Notes under the pieces: generated by a model | Database searches by the model: none | The model's input: the letters and a program-made list of their open reading frames with translations, nothing else | Told to the model about the DNA's origin: nothing | Position numbers and translations under genes: made by a program | Shown here: positions 11,585-34,105 of the stretch, piece after piece | Layout of the letters: every line of letters starts with the position of its first letter | Position numbering within the stretch: the first letter of the stretch is position 1 | NCBI GenBank assembly: GCA_020137815.1 | Contig: CM035362.1 | Location: forward strand, 2,936,391 to 3,000,390 | Direction: 5' to 3' | Source of the DNA: Hormiphora californensis | Taxonomy: Eukaryota > Ctenophora > Tentaculata > Cydippida > Pleurobrachiidae | DNA: 64,000 bases

Positions 11585-12621
11585 ATGACTCGATTCCTTG
11601 TTTTCACCCTTCTCTTGGGTAAGTCGGACATGTTTTTAAATTAGCTGAGTGCATCCTTCCCCTGGGCCTGTTGCCCAGCTATACTATTTCAATTTGGGGT
11701 GCTATGCCCCTACCAATATATGTTGTTGAGTAAGGGGGAAGAACAAAATATATGTGCTAACCCCTGTCAGAGCATTGGCCTGACCCTATTCTCGTTTCTC
11801 TCAAATAACGAGAACTGTGGTCAGAGCATTGGCCTGACAGGCTAACCCTCTCCCCTCAATAGGTGATATTATCCCTCCCTCCCCCAATAGGTGCTAACCC
11901 CCCCTCAATAGGTGCTGTTGTTTCCCAGTTCGAAGAGAAGGCCAGTGTTCCGGTTGATGTTTCTCCCTCGGCTGCCTGTGAAAATGGCGAGCCCGAGATC
12001 ATCAGACAACCCGAGGTTAGTTTCCTTTCTATTGACCCCGTTTTGATTTTCAGAGCGCTCAGAGTCAGATCAGGCCAGACAGTCTAATTCTAAATCCCAA
12101 CGTTTGTAAAGATTCAGAATGAACATCCTGTAATCAGTATGTAGTTCACTTTCAGGTGAAATTCGGGCTTTTTTATTTTCCATACTATGAATTTCCCCTT
12201 TTATTTCAGCCCATTTACATTGTGGAAAAACTAGGAAAGTCCCTGAAAATCGAGTGTGCTGCTTATGGCCTTCCCGCTCCTCTTGTCTACTGGGTCAAAG
12301 GAAAGATGGATCTGACAGAGAACGAGAAAAGGATGCCCGGCACTGGAGTTGGTTCTAATTTCCTCTACTTTGATAGCATCGATGCTGAGGATATTGATTA
12401 CTACACTTGTGTTGTTGAGGACTGCTGCCGGGGGACTGTCCAGACCTTTGAGACGGAGATCAGGTTGAGGATCAAGTCGGGGTGCACTCGGAGACAGTCT
12501 GAGGGGTACTACAGAGTGATATGGCAATACACAAACTGGACTGATGCGTACGCTTATTGTACTGACAATAATATGGAGTTTGGTGAGTTGGTTCTAGAAT
12601 CTAGATATATACTCTAGAAAG

Positions 12622-12711
<90 letters not shown>

Positions 12712-13581
12712 CTCTAATCCCAACCCTCCTTCACAGCTGTGCCCAGTTCGGAAGAAGAAAACTCAGCTCTGTACGCCGCTATCAGCACCGGATTTACTAG
12801 CGATCCAAACGGGAAGAAGTTTGCACACCATAATATGGTGAGCGGAGAATCCAAATATTAGAGTCCTATATTCTATCTTTCTGACAGGCCAATTAAATAC
12901 CCTGACCGCGATTTGAAAGAAACGATAATAGGGTGCTGATCAGGCCATTGTTCATCGTTATTCAATCTTTTCTGCGTGTCCCTAAAACCTAATTATACAA
13001 TTACAAGCATAATCCATGTTTCTAAGTTAACCAGCTGTTACCATATTGCAGGTTTGGATGGGGTTAACGGACGGTTACCATGGTTCCTTGAATGAATTTA
13101 ACAACATCAACGATGACTCTGAGGCAGTCTACTACAATTGGATGGACAAACAACCTGACAACTGGGAGAGACACGACGTAACAGGTGGGAGAGACACGAC
13201 ATAACAGGTGGGAGAGACACGACATAACAGGTGGGAGAGACACGACATAACAGGTGGGAGAGACACGACATAACAGGTGGGAGAGACACGACATAACAGG
13301 TGATTTTCTTTTTCTTATCAACTTTTAACCCTCCTAATAGTGTCTTTCCCACTTTTACCCCCATATAATAATCTCCAAGAAACTTTCCCACTTTGACCCC
13401 CATAATCTCTAAGAAACTTTCCCACTTTGACCCATCTTATCTCTAAAAAACTTTCCCACTTTGACCCACCTATTCTCTAAGAAACATTCCCACTTTGACC
13501 CATCTTATCTCTAAGATAAATATTCTCTTCTTTTTCTGACCCTACTTTCTGTCAAGAACCGTGGTCAGAGCATTGGCCCAA

Positions 13582-13615
<34 letters not shown>

Positions 13616-14718
13616 ATGTTAATTTTGTTAACCTTTGTTAATATTAAACATCGAGAGAAAACAGGTGATTTATTAACAAAATTAACAAAAAGTTAAACAA
13701 ACGTTAACAACATGCCATTATGCCATCTAATCCCTTTAGCACGTATTTTAGTATTTAACACTTGTTCTGCGAGCAAAGTTGTTCATTCTGTACGATTTAC
13801 ATACCCCTACTACCTCTACTGCGGCTTTTCTACAGCGATTTATTCCATTTTGTAAATGTTAATAAATACTAGCTAAACTAAACCGCAATTGAAGTCAAAT
13901 GACCCTAATCCACATTTTCGCACCCTAAAAACTAAATAAGACTCATGAATTTACCTTCAAACGAAAAATATCCCAAAAATCTATTTTTCTAAAAAAACAC
14001 AAGGATTTGTAGCGAAGCAAATTTTCAATCCTTGACCAAAAAATTGATTTTGGGAAAATTTTATTTCTTTTTTCAACAGAAACGTTGTACATCATCTTAT
14101 TAAGTCCAAAGAATCGATTACTAATTTAAAAATTACGTTTAAGTGAGATTTTATACGCTAAATTGAAATATTTGTAACTTTTGGAATTTTATCGATTTTG
14201 AGCCAAAAAACCTGTATGTCGGTCTTTGGTTATCGGAAAAGGCCTTGTTTGGGTATATATGTGTTAGATAATTCATTAAACTATAAAATTAAACCAGTTA
14301 AAGTCGTATTATCAACCAATAAGAACAGTCTTTTAGCATTTGTTAATTTTGTTAATTTTGTTAATTAACGTTAATTAACAAAATCGAAAAAAAGAGGTGA
14401 TTTATTAACAATTAACATGTCCCCCCCCCCCCCCCCCCCGGCCCAACAGTGATATTCACTATTATCTCTATCTCACATTCTTAACACCCCTATTTCTTGC
14501 CATGCTACGCAGTCTGTCTGTTCGGCTCGGGTGTGTCACTTCGGCCCGGTGTGAGAGCTGACAGGCAAGGAACATGTCAACCTATTTCAGGTCAGGATGT
14601 GGTGGCGATGGATAAGACTTCTGGGAAGTGGGATGATAGTTATGGGTTCTGGCAGCGGCCCTTTGCTTGCTACTGTCCTGGTAAAGCCAAGAAGAACAAG
14701 AAGACCATAAGGAACTAA
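11585..14718 (+). CDS. Secreted protein with one Ig domain and one C-type lectin domain
   Basis: Exons 11585-11618, 11912-12015, 12210-12582, 12737-12837, 13052-13184 and 14591-14718 join in frame to 290 residues. Residues 1-16 (MTRFLVFTLLLGAVVS) are a signal peptide. An Ig-like domain follows, with first cysteine in IECAAYGLPAP, tryptophan in VYWVKG and second cysteine in YYTCVVEDCC. A C-type lectin domain starts at SGCTRR, with WTDAYAYC, VWMGLTDG (the WIGL-like core), a QPD motif in DKQPDNW, KWDD in place of WND, and a final CYC. QPD usually marks galactose-type Ca2+-dependent binding. The tail is basic (KKNKKTIRN). An extracellular role in recognition or adhesion is inferred. There is no transmembrane segment. 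Exon 5 ends in a six-fold 23-bp repeat, and intron 5 contains a transposon-like insertion. Confidence 0.9.
11765..11839. mobile_element. GCATTGG-type MITE, copy in lectin gene intron 1
   Basis: About 75 bp starting TGTCAGAGCATTGGCCTGAC and ending with the same block, with a small CTCG hairpin between. The outer ends TGTCAG and CTGACA are inverted. The same unit recurs near 20726, 39599, 40250 and 41413. Confidence 0.7.
12624..12709. repeat. (TC)n microsatellite in lectin gene intron 3
   Basis: An uninterrupted CT dinucleotide run of about 85 bp ends just before the acceptor region of exon 4 and probably contributes to its pyrimidine tract. Confidence 0.95.
13162..13299 (+). repeat. 23-bp repeat amplifying an exon end and its splice donor
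   Basis: The last 23 bases of lectin exon 5 (13162-13184) are followed by five further 23-bp copies, each containing GGGAGAGACACGACATAACAG and a potential GT donor. The exon copy differs by reading GACGTAAC. Since 23 is not a multiple of three, use of later donors would shift frame except after three units. Confidence 0.95.
13340..13520. repeat. Minisatellite of about 34 bp in lectin gene intron 5
   Basis: Five imperfect units share CTAAGAAACTTTCCCACTTT followed by GACCC. The array lies directly downstream of the 23-bp donor repeat and upstream of the poly-G insertion. Confidence 0.8.
13583..14439. mobile_element. Poly-G/poly-C-ended element with 8-bp target duplication (copy 2)
   Basis: A 31-G run (13583-13613) begins the element and a 19-C run (14421-14439) ends it. 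Exact 8-bp duplications GGCCCAAC flank it (13575-13582 and 14440-14447). Behind the homopolymer both ends read ACATGTTAATT in inverted orientation, followed by clustered TTAACAAA-type repeats. It is 857 bp, very AT-rich inside and has no ORF. It is inserted in what looks like a degenerate GCATTGG-type MITE in lectin intron 5. It shares end structure and duplication length, but not internal sequence, with the 6502-8378 element. Confidence 0.8.
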
Positions 14719-14755
14719 AGAGTTGGATGCTACCGGTAAATTGTGGGAAGACACT

Positions 14756-14817
14756 ATCTGGCGGCGCCAGACCCCAATTTGATTCTCAAATCAGATGGGG
14801 TCGGTGGCGCCCGACAG
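14756..14817. mobile_element. CTGTCTGGCGG hairpin element, copy 1
   Basis: ATCTGGCGGCGCCAGACCCC pairs with a complementary right arm ending in GGCGCCCGACAG about 60 bp away. The short inner part is AT-rich. The same design occurs at 14954, 15650 and 22798. Confidence 0.65.
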
Positions 14818-14953
14818 GGAAGACAACGTTAGCTAATAATTTGATTAACTGTGATGTCGTGGTAGAAACAGATTAGTGGGGATTCGTTTCAGTCTTCCAA
14901 ATTGTTTTTCCACCTTTCAAAGATTTCGGAAGATGACATTGTTTCTGTTGTTT

Positions 14954-15024
14954 ACTGTCTGGCGGTACCCTCCCGATCTGAGTGCACTTTCCAATCAAAA
15001 CGGGGTCTGTCACCGCCAGACAGT
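14954..15024. mobile_element. CTGTCTGGCGG hairpin element, copy 2
   Basis: The left end ACTGTCTGGCGGT pairs with the right end ACCGCCAGACAGT, giving a 71-bp terminal-inverted-repeat unit without coding content. Confidence 0.7.
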
Positions 15025-15310
15025 GAGATCTCCTATGTATTACACCCTCCTTCGTTTTACCATCGACCACCCCTTTACACAGCAACATGTCATGTGCCCT
15101 AACATTGGCACCTCATTCTTCCCGCTGACCCCATTGGCCACATAATTGTCAACTAAATATTACTCGTCCGTCAGTTCATTATGCCGGGGAGTTTAAATTT
15201 AATATATTATTCTCTCAACCCTCATGCCTCATGGAATGATTGACACGGCAAATGATGTTGATGTACAACAATTTAAATGACCGCATATGTCAGGACGGGG
15301 GTAAACCTCA

Positions 15311-15378
15311 TAGTAGGGGACACTATCATGGTTACGCACTGTAATTACAGGTGTTTTTCACATGCGTGTCCCCTACTA
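15311..15378. mobile_element. 68-bp hairpin element
   Basis: TAGTAGGGGACAC at the left is exactly complementary to GTGTCCCCTACTA at the right. The interior has no ORF. It is probably a tiny MITE or a structured transcript end. Confidence 0.5.
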
Positions 15379-15649
15379 TATCATTCAAACATGAAAAACA
15401 CGGGGATTTTTTAACTAAATATAAAACATATGTTTAATAAACATTTTGGAATAATATTAATACACCTTCCTTTTTAGCTTCCTTTTTTCAAACCCTTGCC
15501 AACTTTCAGCTCACACACTCGAGCTCTCGATTCACATCACACGAGACAACCCTTGTTGATATCAAGAAAGTTACCGTATATTGATAGGCGTATCAACTTG
15601 ATATGCTCCTTGACAGGGAAAGTGTCTACTATTCTCATTCTCCCACTCT

Positions 15650-15703
15650 ACTGTCTGGCGGCGCCAACCGAATCGAAACGGGCTCTGGCTCGATTCCAGA
15701 CAG
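15650..15703. mobile_element. CTGTCTGGCGG hairpin element, copy 3 (short)
   Basis: It starts ACTGTCTGGCGGCGCC and ends in a degenerate complementary CCAGACAG. It is shorter than the other copies. Confidence 0.55.
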
Positions 15704-16075
15704 CTCACTCCACACGTAAAATGTAAACTTCTAGAAAATAAAAGGAACTCTTTCAAATCTTGAAAAACTACTCTCAGGCTGGGCCCAGACTAAAGAACCC
15801 AGGGCCCTTAATAGACCGCAAATATATAGGAAGATTCCTGAACTAATTATATAGTCCGCCCTCTACCGACTTCATACTCTAAAAAACAAAAACAAATATA
15901 TGTGACGTTGCAATATACATAACATGATAAACTCGCTCTCTTCAAATCAACAAATCACTAAAATATAAGTCGTGGGCTAAAAATAAATGTCTGTTATACT
16001 CTGTATCTTTCTCTCGATCTTTCTTTCTTTCTTCAAGTTCATCCCTTTAGTTGAACTCTCTATCTCTTTCACTCT

Positions 16076-16078
<3 letters not shown>

Positions 16079-16147
<69 letters not shown>
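16079..16147. repeat. (TC)n microsatellite at the exchanger stop codon
   Basis: About 69 bp of CT repeat abuts the end of the SLC24-type coding sequence, so on the minus strand the 3' UTR begins with a GA run. Confidence 0.95.
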
Positions 16148-27659
<11,512 letters not shown>

Positions 27660-27725
27660 CTGGGGGGTTGCAAAGTCAATGATTCTTATTTCCTTGGGTA
27701 AATGTATATAATTCACGGTAAACAA

Positions 27726-27834
27726 CAGGAACCGACCGACACAATTAAACAACCAATCAGAACTCGTTATTTAGGTCACGTGACTGGCTATCAGCCAATC
27801 AGGGACCAGTATTTTCTGATTCGGTCGGTTCCTG
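27726..27834 (+). mobile_element. CAGGAACCGACCGA MITE, copy 3
   Basis: A full 109-bp copy with one change in the right CCTGATTCGG part (TTTTCTGATT). It lies 67 bp upstream of the 3' splice site of the exchanger exon that starts at 27659 on the minus strand. Confidence 0.92.
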
Positions 27835-27923
27835 GTAAACAAAGATGAAAGAATGATAATATATTCTTGATCTGCAGACCCATATTTTTTGGGTTGAACT
27901 ATTTTGTATTTAATTGGGTGGGA

Positions 27924-28023
27924 NNNNNNNNNNNNNNNNNNNNNNNNNNNNNNNNNNNNNNNNNNNNNNNNNNNNNNNNNNNNNNNNNNNNNNNNNNNNN
28001 NNNNNNNNNNNNNNNNNNNNNNN
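27924..28023. other. Assembly gap of 100 N
   Basis: Exactly 100 N bases mark a scaffold join of unknown true size. The first exchanger exons may lie in or near it. Confidence 0.99.
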
Positions 28024-28536
28024 GGGGGGGGTTTCCCCCGGGGGGGAGGATTCTAAAAAAAATTTAAATTATTATGAGGGGCTAGGGGGTCTCAATATAT
28101 AAATCTACAGTTCAAAGGGGGGGGATTCCGGGGAGAATTCAAAGAGGAAAAAAAGGGGAAAAACAGAAAAAACTATTATATATTCATAAAGGATTTGGGG
28201 GTGTGGAATTAAACCCGTGGTGGCAATGCCACACCCCCAAAGACCGGTTTTCTTGAATAATAATTCTTTCTTGGAAGGGAAAAAGAGGGAGAGATAGAGA
28301 TTTATATAACAAGCAGCAAGAGATATAATGATGGCAATGATGAGTTACTTCACCTCAGGCCCTCTTCATGTTTCCTCAGAAGTTGAAATGAAGAAATATC
28401 TTGAGAATTTTAAACAGGTACATAGTAAGAGAGCCTTTCGTCAGTTCTGTCTTACCTGTACAAAATTCTGATGATCTATCAGTTCAGCAGAAAAATTAAT
28501 AGAGAAATAAAATCGAAATTCAACCGGGGAGAGAGA

Positions 28537-28589
<53 letters not shown>

Positions 28590-29900
28590 GCTAGTTGAAC
28601 ACATGGCGGGGGTTAAATTCAAGCACCTCAGTTACAATACGGTTACGCAGATTACCAGTTATACAGATTTACCGTTTACTATTAGACTCAGTAGTAACAA
28701 TCCGAAATAATCCAGAATTGCGGCGTGTTTGTCGTCATCAGATAACAATAATAATTATAGTGACCGCCACATCCACCAATAGAAGCCCAAACATATGTAT
28801 CTCTCCCTAGTTAAAGTAACAATCTCTCTATCTGAATTCCGGGAACTCGAATAACTATACTATATGGGGGAAGCAAAATAAGCCAAAAAGGGTTTCAAGA
28901 GACAGAAAGCCTCCTCACCACCCCAAACCCACCCCCCAACCCCCACCAAAAACAAAAAAATTGGAGGACCAAAAAAAGGATCCATGTGTGTGTTTGCCAA
29001 CAATTGTATCCCCCAGAATCCCCCCCCGCTCCTCCCCACCCCCCCCTTCTCTATCAAAAAAACAACCTTTTCTCTCTCTCTTCCCTTTAACATGAACCCC
29101 TTTAACAAGAATGGGGGAAAAAAAGCTGACAACATGGCATTATCACGTGGCATGCAGCTATCAGGCTATAGGGGGTGATCCCCTTTTCAGACTCTCCCCT
29201 CTCCCCAGTTTTAAAAAAAATCTTCCCTCTCTCTCCATAGTTACAGTAACAATCTCTCCTCCCAGTGTGGTGAGGATCTATAATGGGGGGAAGGGGATTA
29301 CCGGTGCCCATAGCAATCAAATCCTGCACCCACGATATTCCGCGGAGTGGGAGAGGGACAGATAGAGGGAGAGAGAGAGTGAGAGAGAGAGAGAGAGAGA
29401 GAAGAGAGAGAGGAGAGGGGAGAGAGAGCCCAGAGAGAGAAAGAGGGGAAAAAAAGGGGGAGGGGGGAAAGGGAAAAGGGAAAAGGAATGGGAGGAGAAG
29501 GGCCGAGTTTAAAGGGGGGAGGAGGGCCACCACCGCAAATACAAAGAAACATATTTTCTGAGGGCGGACGGGGGAAGCAAAGGAAAACTTTTTAAAGGGG
29601 CACTGCAGTAGAGCCCCGGGAGAGAGAAAAAAGAGGGGGGAGGAGAGGGAGAAGAGGGGAGAGGAAAGAGAGAAGAGAGAGAGGGTGAAGGGAGAGAAAG
29701 GAAGGAGAGGGGGAGAGAGAGAGGGGGAGAAGGATGAAGACCCAAGTGATAAGCTTTGGGTAGGCTATGGGGTTTGGGGCATTTTTAAATTTGTGCATTA
29801 CTGCTACAAAAAGCTGGCAAGAAAAAATAGAGAGGGGGGGGGGGAAACAAGGAGAGAAAGGGAAAAGGGAGAGAGACCCCAATCTTCTGGTGACCAGTTT
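28024..29900. other. Purine-rich, homopolymer-laden region after the gap
   Basis: Long G, A and GA runs dominate, with several lesser C-rich parts. ORFs here are low-complexity shadows. A short open segment on the plus strand at 28328-28420 ending at GTACAT is not convincing as an exon. I see no gene. Confidence 0.5.
28524..28588. repeat. (GA)n microsatellite
   Basis: A GA run of about 65 bp within the low-quality region after the scaffold gap. Confidence 0.9.
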
Positions 29901-30507
29901 GTCAAGCAGAGGACGGTCTTAAATATGAGACAAGAAGAGTTCCCTCACTTCACTACTTCCACCAAGCCGATATGTAAATCATAAAATGTAAAATATATAA
30001 TGGTTATCATAAAATGTAAAATATATTAACATAAGCGTCTGTCATTGTGAGCTAGAGTTAATATGTAACTATAACGAAGGCCAGAGACGAATATCACAGA
30101 CAGCTAGCAAGAAATAGAGAAAGAAAACGAGATGGAGACATAGTGAGCGAATTAATGGTCATAACTAGAGATAGTAATAGGTATAAGCGCCTGAGAACTC
30201 TCCAGCGTATATAAAGACAGATAGATAGCAGTCCAACAGTAGTTTTCAGACATTTATATAAGATTCAGCTCATCAAGCTTATAGAGCAGTAATTTGGTGA
30301 ACAAATCGTCATCATACAAGCCTATCTAAAAAATGGAAGATTATGCAACATGGTCTTTATAATCTCCAACTTAGTTGGACAGGATCTTTACTAAGCTTTT
30401 GGTTTTACCTAGACAAAAGTTTACAAGATTAAATTTAAATGGCCGGCTATTCTATACCTTCATTCAAAGTTCTTAGTGTATTCCGAGCTCTGGGTCTAAC
30501 AGTGCTG

Positions 30508-30685
30508 CTTGCAGTGGGAATACGGTGTCTGAATAATACGGTATCTGACCATTACGGTTTTTGAAATACATATATATTTCAGTGTCGACAGGACACACGT
30601 GACGTCAATCTGGCGCTCTGATTGGTTAAGTCTTACCGTTTTTCACTGATACCGTGTTGAACTGATACCGTATTCTCACTACAAG
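30508..30685. mobile_element. 178-bp element with CTTG(C/T)AGTG ends
   Basis: The left end CTTGCAGTGGGAATACGG pairs with the right end CCGTATTCTCACTACAAG. The interior includes ACGTGACGTCAATC and a CTGATTGGTT CCAAT box. A likely relative has its right end at 47351-47370. Confidence 0.65.
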
Positions 30686-32170
30686 CACCCATGTTAACTC
30701 AAGGATGGACTAGTAGGCAGACACCTGAGGGACATTGCTGATCTACCAACCCAGGGTATTCGTATGTTCATGAAAAAAAAATCGCAAAATTCGGTTACTC
30801 AAATTCTCTTTTATCTTATTTCACGGCTTACACCTAAACAATTGAAACAGTAGAAGAATATTCCCTGGCCCCACACAACCGGGACGACTTGTGCAAGCCT
30901 TGCGACTAGATAGAGCTAGAGGTCGTCGGTCGCAAGCCGCCCCTGGCTTGTTTTTCACGATTTTAAGGGGTTGGTTTGGGGCGCCGTCACGATCTGGCTC
31001 CCAAATTCTGGATGTTTTAAGGCCTGTTTACAGGTGCACCCTGCCAAAAAAGTATACTGCACTAAATTGGCTCTAGCCACCTAAACTACTCAACAGTTTT
31101 GGCTAATTCAGTTATTTATCTGATAGTAAATCTCAAGCCATAACCCTAAGTCGGACTTAGTAAGTCCTAACCCCCAGCCCTAACCCGCCTTAGCCTCAAC
31201 CCTAAAACCGTGAGTGCTGAAACTCAGGGACGGAGCTGGGCCTCCGGTGTGGGTTAAAATTCCCCACAAATACGGCCAGGGGTGCAGCCGTGGCGGGGTG
31301 TAGGGGCAGAGCATTCGCAGGCCGCACGCAGAGCCCAGTAACACTCAAAACTCCCAGATTTTAACATTTCCCGTTTGTTTGGGCAAAAATTCGCGTCGCG
31401 TTTGCTGAGCTCAGCGAAATTTTTAATAAATAATCTGCGCGCACGTAGAGATTGTTTGCGATGCATCGTACGCCGCGCCGCGCGCATGTCATAAACGCGA
31501 TCTGAAATATTAAAAAAAAATCTTGTTCAAAAAAAATCTTGTTCATGTTCAAATTGAAAAGCGCTGCCTTATCCCGCGCTATCGGGGGCCAGCAACGTTT
31601 GCCAAATGTTCAAACAGCAATCCGACAATACCGGGTTCCATGATGGATACGAGGGTACTCTCGACACTTCGGTGTTGTACCACTTTGCAGGTTCACTCTG
31701 TGACCGATCGTGGTGTGCGTTTATTATCTGAGACCCCGGTGTCGGATTGCTGTTTCTTGTTCATGTTGTTGTTTTTCATTTTTGTCGCTTCCCGATCCCA
31801 GTTTTGATTGTTTTGCTTCCTTTTTCGCGTTTTTTCCCACTTTTGACTCTCTTCCCAGTTCCCTTTAAAAAACGAGTGCTGACTGCTGCATCATCCTGTA
31901 CTGCAACGTATAAAAAGGGTCTCCGGCCTTTTCTAGAAACTTCTCTACAAACCCTAAACGCTCATTCACAATTTTAGAAAAGGCCAAATCTACTGCATTG
32001 GCACGATTCAGTTTTCCTCTCCCGGCTGTTAATGTTATAAGATCCCAACCGAACTACTACCAGTCAAGTAGAACCTCCTCTCCCGCATCGTCAACACGGT
32101 GTGAACCACTGCACCGAGGTGCAATTTGCTGGGAAACAGGGTAGAAGCAAGGCAAGGTGCAGCACTCGCA
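30686..32170. other. Region upstream of IPPK
   Basis: It contains GC-rich patches around 30890-31060 and 31380-31500 but no conserved ORF. The IPPK promoter and 5' UTR should be in the last few hundred bases. Confidence 0.4.
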
Positions 32171-33541
32171 ATGGTGCAGCGGAGGGGTGCTGTAGTGAAG
32201 TCTCTTCGTATGGTGGATAGTGATATGTGGACGTTCAGAGGAGAGGGAAAGACTGGACTTGTTGTGTCAAATAATAACGGATTGGTAGGTCAAATTTAAT
32301 TAAATTATAATTTCAAAATGATTTCTGTTGATATGACGCTTGTATTTTTTGTTGTTGTTTAATTCATGATACTGTTTAGGTTTTAAAGCTGAAGAAGGGG
32401 ATTTTAGAGGAAGATTATTTAGCTTTATACAAACGAAATCAGCAATACGTTCAGAAATGTATCGCCCCAGCCTTCGGATCTTTTCTTTGCTATGGGCAGG
32501 TGAGTAAAAATAAATTTTTCCAATTTATGATATTAGGTCTTTCTCTTTATTTGGGTGTTGTACTAATTTTAATGTACTAATTTTATCTACAGGTTTGTCG
32601 CCTACCATCGGATTTTGCCGGACGAATCACTAGTATGATTCCGAATAGACGATTCTCTCTGAAAGACACAGTTATTGATACTCGCTGCCCCTACGCCCTA
32701 CTCATGCCTGATGCCTGTTCTATATCCGGACATACGGACACTATTACAATAGAAATCAAACCTAAATCCTACTTTCGAACGCTCGGAGAAAGCCAGCCCC
32801 CTCTCAAATGTTGTCGATTTTGTTCAAACATTGAAAAGCGGTTCTTGAAGGGTGGCCTAAAAACCCAAACCCAGTACTGTCCAAGGGATCTTTTTTCTGG
32901 TCGTCACGGTCGGGTTGCACGTGCAGTTGCTGCCCTTCTGGCTGAGCCGCTGAGCTATTTGACTATACATAAATCAGGAAAAAGAGTATTAGACGAGGAA
33001 ACATCGTCACTCGAGGAGATAATCGGTTCAGGACTTTTTAGAAGTCGAAAGGAACTTGTGTCTGTTGTAACGAACATTCTTATGACGAAACAACACCCGG
33101 GCAAGGGTAGTGTACTCGAAGGTGATAGAGGCAGCACAGCGGCTCAACCCTCACTCCATTGCTGCATCTTTGTGACATGGAGAAAAACGGTATCAGATCG
33201 AGGTGTGGACATTGATGAACAAATGGCAGCTTTGTTTGGGGTTGAGGAATGTGAACTGAAATTCCCTGAACTCACTCCCACCCTGGAGAACTTGCTGAAT
33301 TTTCAGTGTTTCAAACATCGCCCAGGATGTGAGTGTGATGATAGCCATTGCTCCTGAATCCAGGGACCCGGGTAGTCCAGAGGGTAGGAGCATGGTTGTT
33401 AACGGAAGGGTGTTTTCATATAAAGTTAGTATAGTTGATGTAGATTTTAAGAGTGTTAAAAAGTTACCCGTATATTTGAAGCAGGAACAAGGCCTTCAAA
33501 TGAAGGCGGTGAAAAAAGACGATAACATCGGGGAGAGTTAG
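32171..33541 (+). CDS. IPPK: IPPK, inositol-pentakisphosphate 2-kinase (IPK1)
   Basis: IPPK phosphorylates the 2-position of inositol pentakisphosphate to make InsP6. Exons 32171-32284, 32380-32499 and 32593 to about 33240 are clear; a last part (33307-33541) continues in another frame. Matches to the family are WTFRGEGKTGLVV, LKLKKGILEEDY, FGSFLCYGQVCRLPSDF, the signature EIKPKSYF, CCRFCSNI and CPRDLFSGRHGRVARA, and the C-terminal VSVMIAIAPES and VSIVDVDFKSVKKLP. The upstream Met at 32171 is used; an in-frame Met 13 codons later starts MVDSDMW and aligns better with other IPPKs. The frame changes by +1 between 33231 and 33308. Either a small intron with a weak donor (acceptor TTTTCAG at 33306) or an indel explains it. 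The total length is about 430-450 residues, normal for an animal IPPK. Confidence 0.93.
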
Positions 33542-33641
33542 ATAAACGTGGGAAATTTTTCAATCTTATTTCTGGTGTGTTTAGTTTTTAGTTGTAGGGT
33601 AATTTATCTTTGATTTTAGATTTGTTGTGTATTAGGAATTA

Positions 33642-33761
33642 CAGTAAAACCTCGATTTGCCGGAAGGAAAAACATTACCCAAATTAGGATTTCTTAGTCT
33701 ATTTCACCTCTATGATTAGCCGCGTATAAAACCTCTTCCCCGGTAAATCGAGGTCTGACTG
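33642..33761. mobile_element. pogo/Tigger-like MITE 1
   Basis: Ends CAGTAAAACCTCGATTT and the complementary AAATCGAGGTCTGACTG are flanked by TA on both sides. CAGT ends with a CCTCGATTTRCCGG-type sequence and TA targets are typical of pogo/Tigger MITEs. It lies 100 bp after the IPPK stop. Confidence 0.8.
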
Positions 33762-33797
33762 TATAGGAATTGCAATCTATCTTTTCAGTCCAAACAG

Positions 33798-33906
33798 CAG
33801 GAACCGACCGAATCAGGAAATACTGGTCCCTGATTGGCTGATAACCATTCACGTGACCGAAATAACGAGTTCTGATTGGTCGTTTACTTGTTTCGGTCGG
33901 TTCCTG
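33798..33906 (-). mobile_element. CAGGAACCGACCGA MITE, copy 4
   Basis: A full 109-bp copy between two pogo-like MITEs, 257 bp after the IPPK stop codon. The inner core reads TCACGTGACCG, with one change next to the E-box. Confidence 0.92.
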
Positions 33907-33961
33907 CCAAACAGGTATTATTTTCTACTTCTGTTTTTTCGTACTTGGTTCATAATAAGTA

Positions 33962-34105
33962 CAGTTGGACCCCGATTTATCGGCCTTTGATTTACCGGAA
34001 CCCCGACTTATCAGAATGATATATATTCCCTCCAACATTTCACGCCGATGTAATACCGGCAACATTTCTTTCCCTCGACAATCCCAGTAAATCCGGGTCC
34101 GACTG
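33962..34105. mobile_element. pogo/Tigger-like MITE 2
   Basis: Ends CAGTTGGACCCCGATTTA and the complementary TAAATCCGGGTCCGACTG are flanked by TA. It is 144 bp, without an ORF. Confidence 0.78.

Larger units (their letters stand above)
14719..16145. other. Region between convergent lectin and exchanger genes
   Basis: This 1.4-kb stretch holds both 3' UTRs, three short hairpin elements of the CTGTCTGGCGG type (14756, 14954, 15650), another hairpin at 15311-15378 and a CT microsatellite. I see no gene here. Confidence 0.6.

Noticed and set aside
13064-13403. Minus-strand ORFs with repeated CYVVSLPPVMSCLSHLL
   Set aside because: They are antisense translations of the 23-bp donor repeat in the lectin gene.
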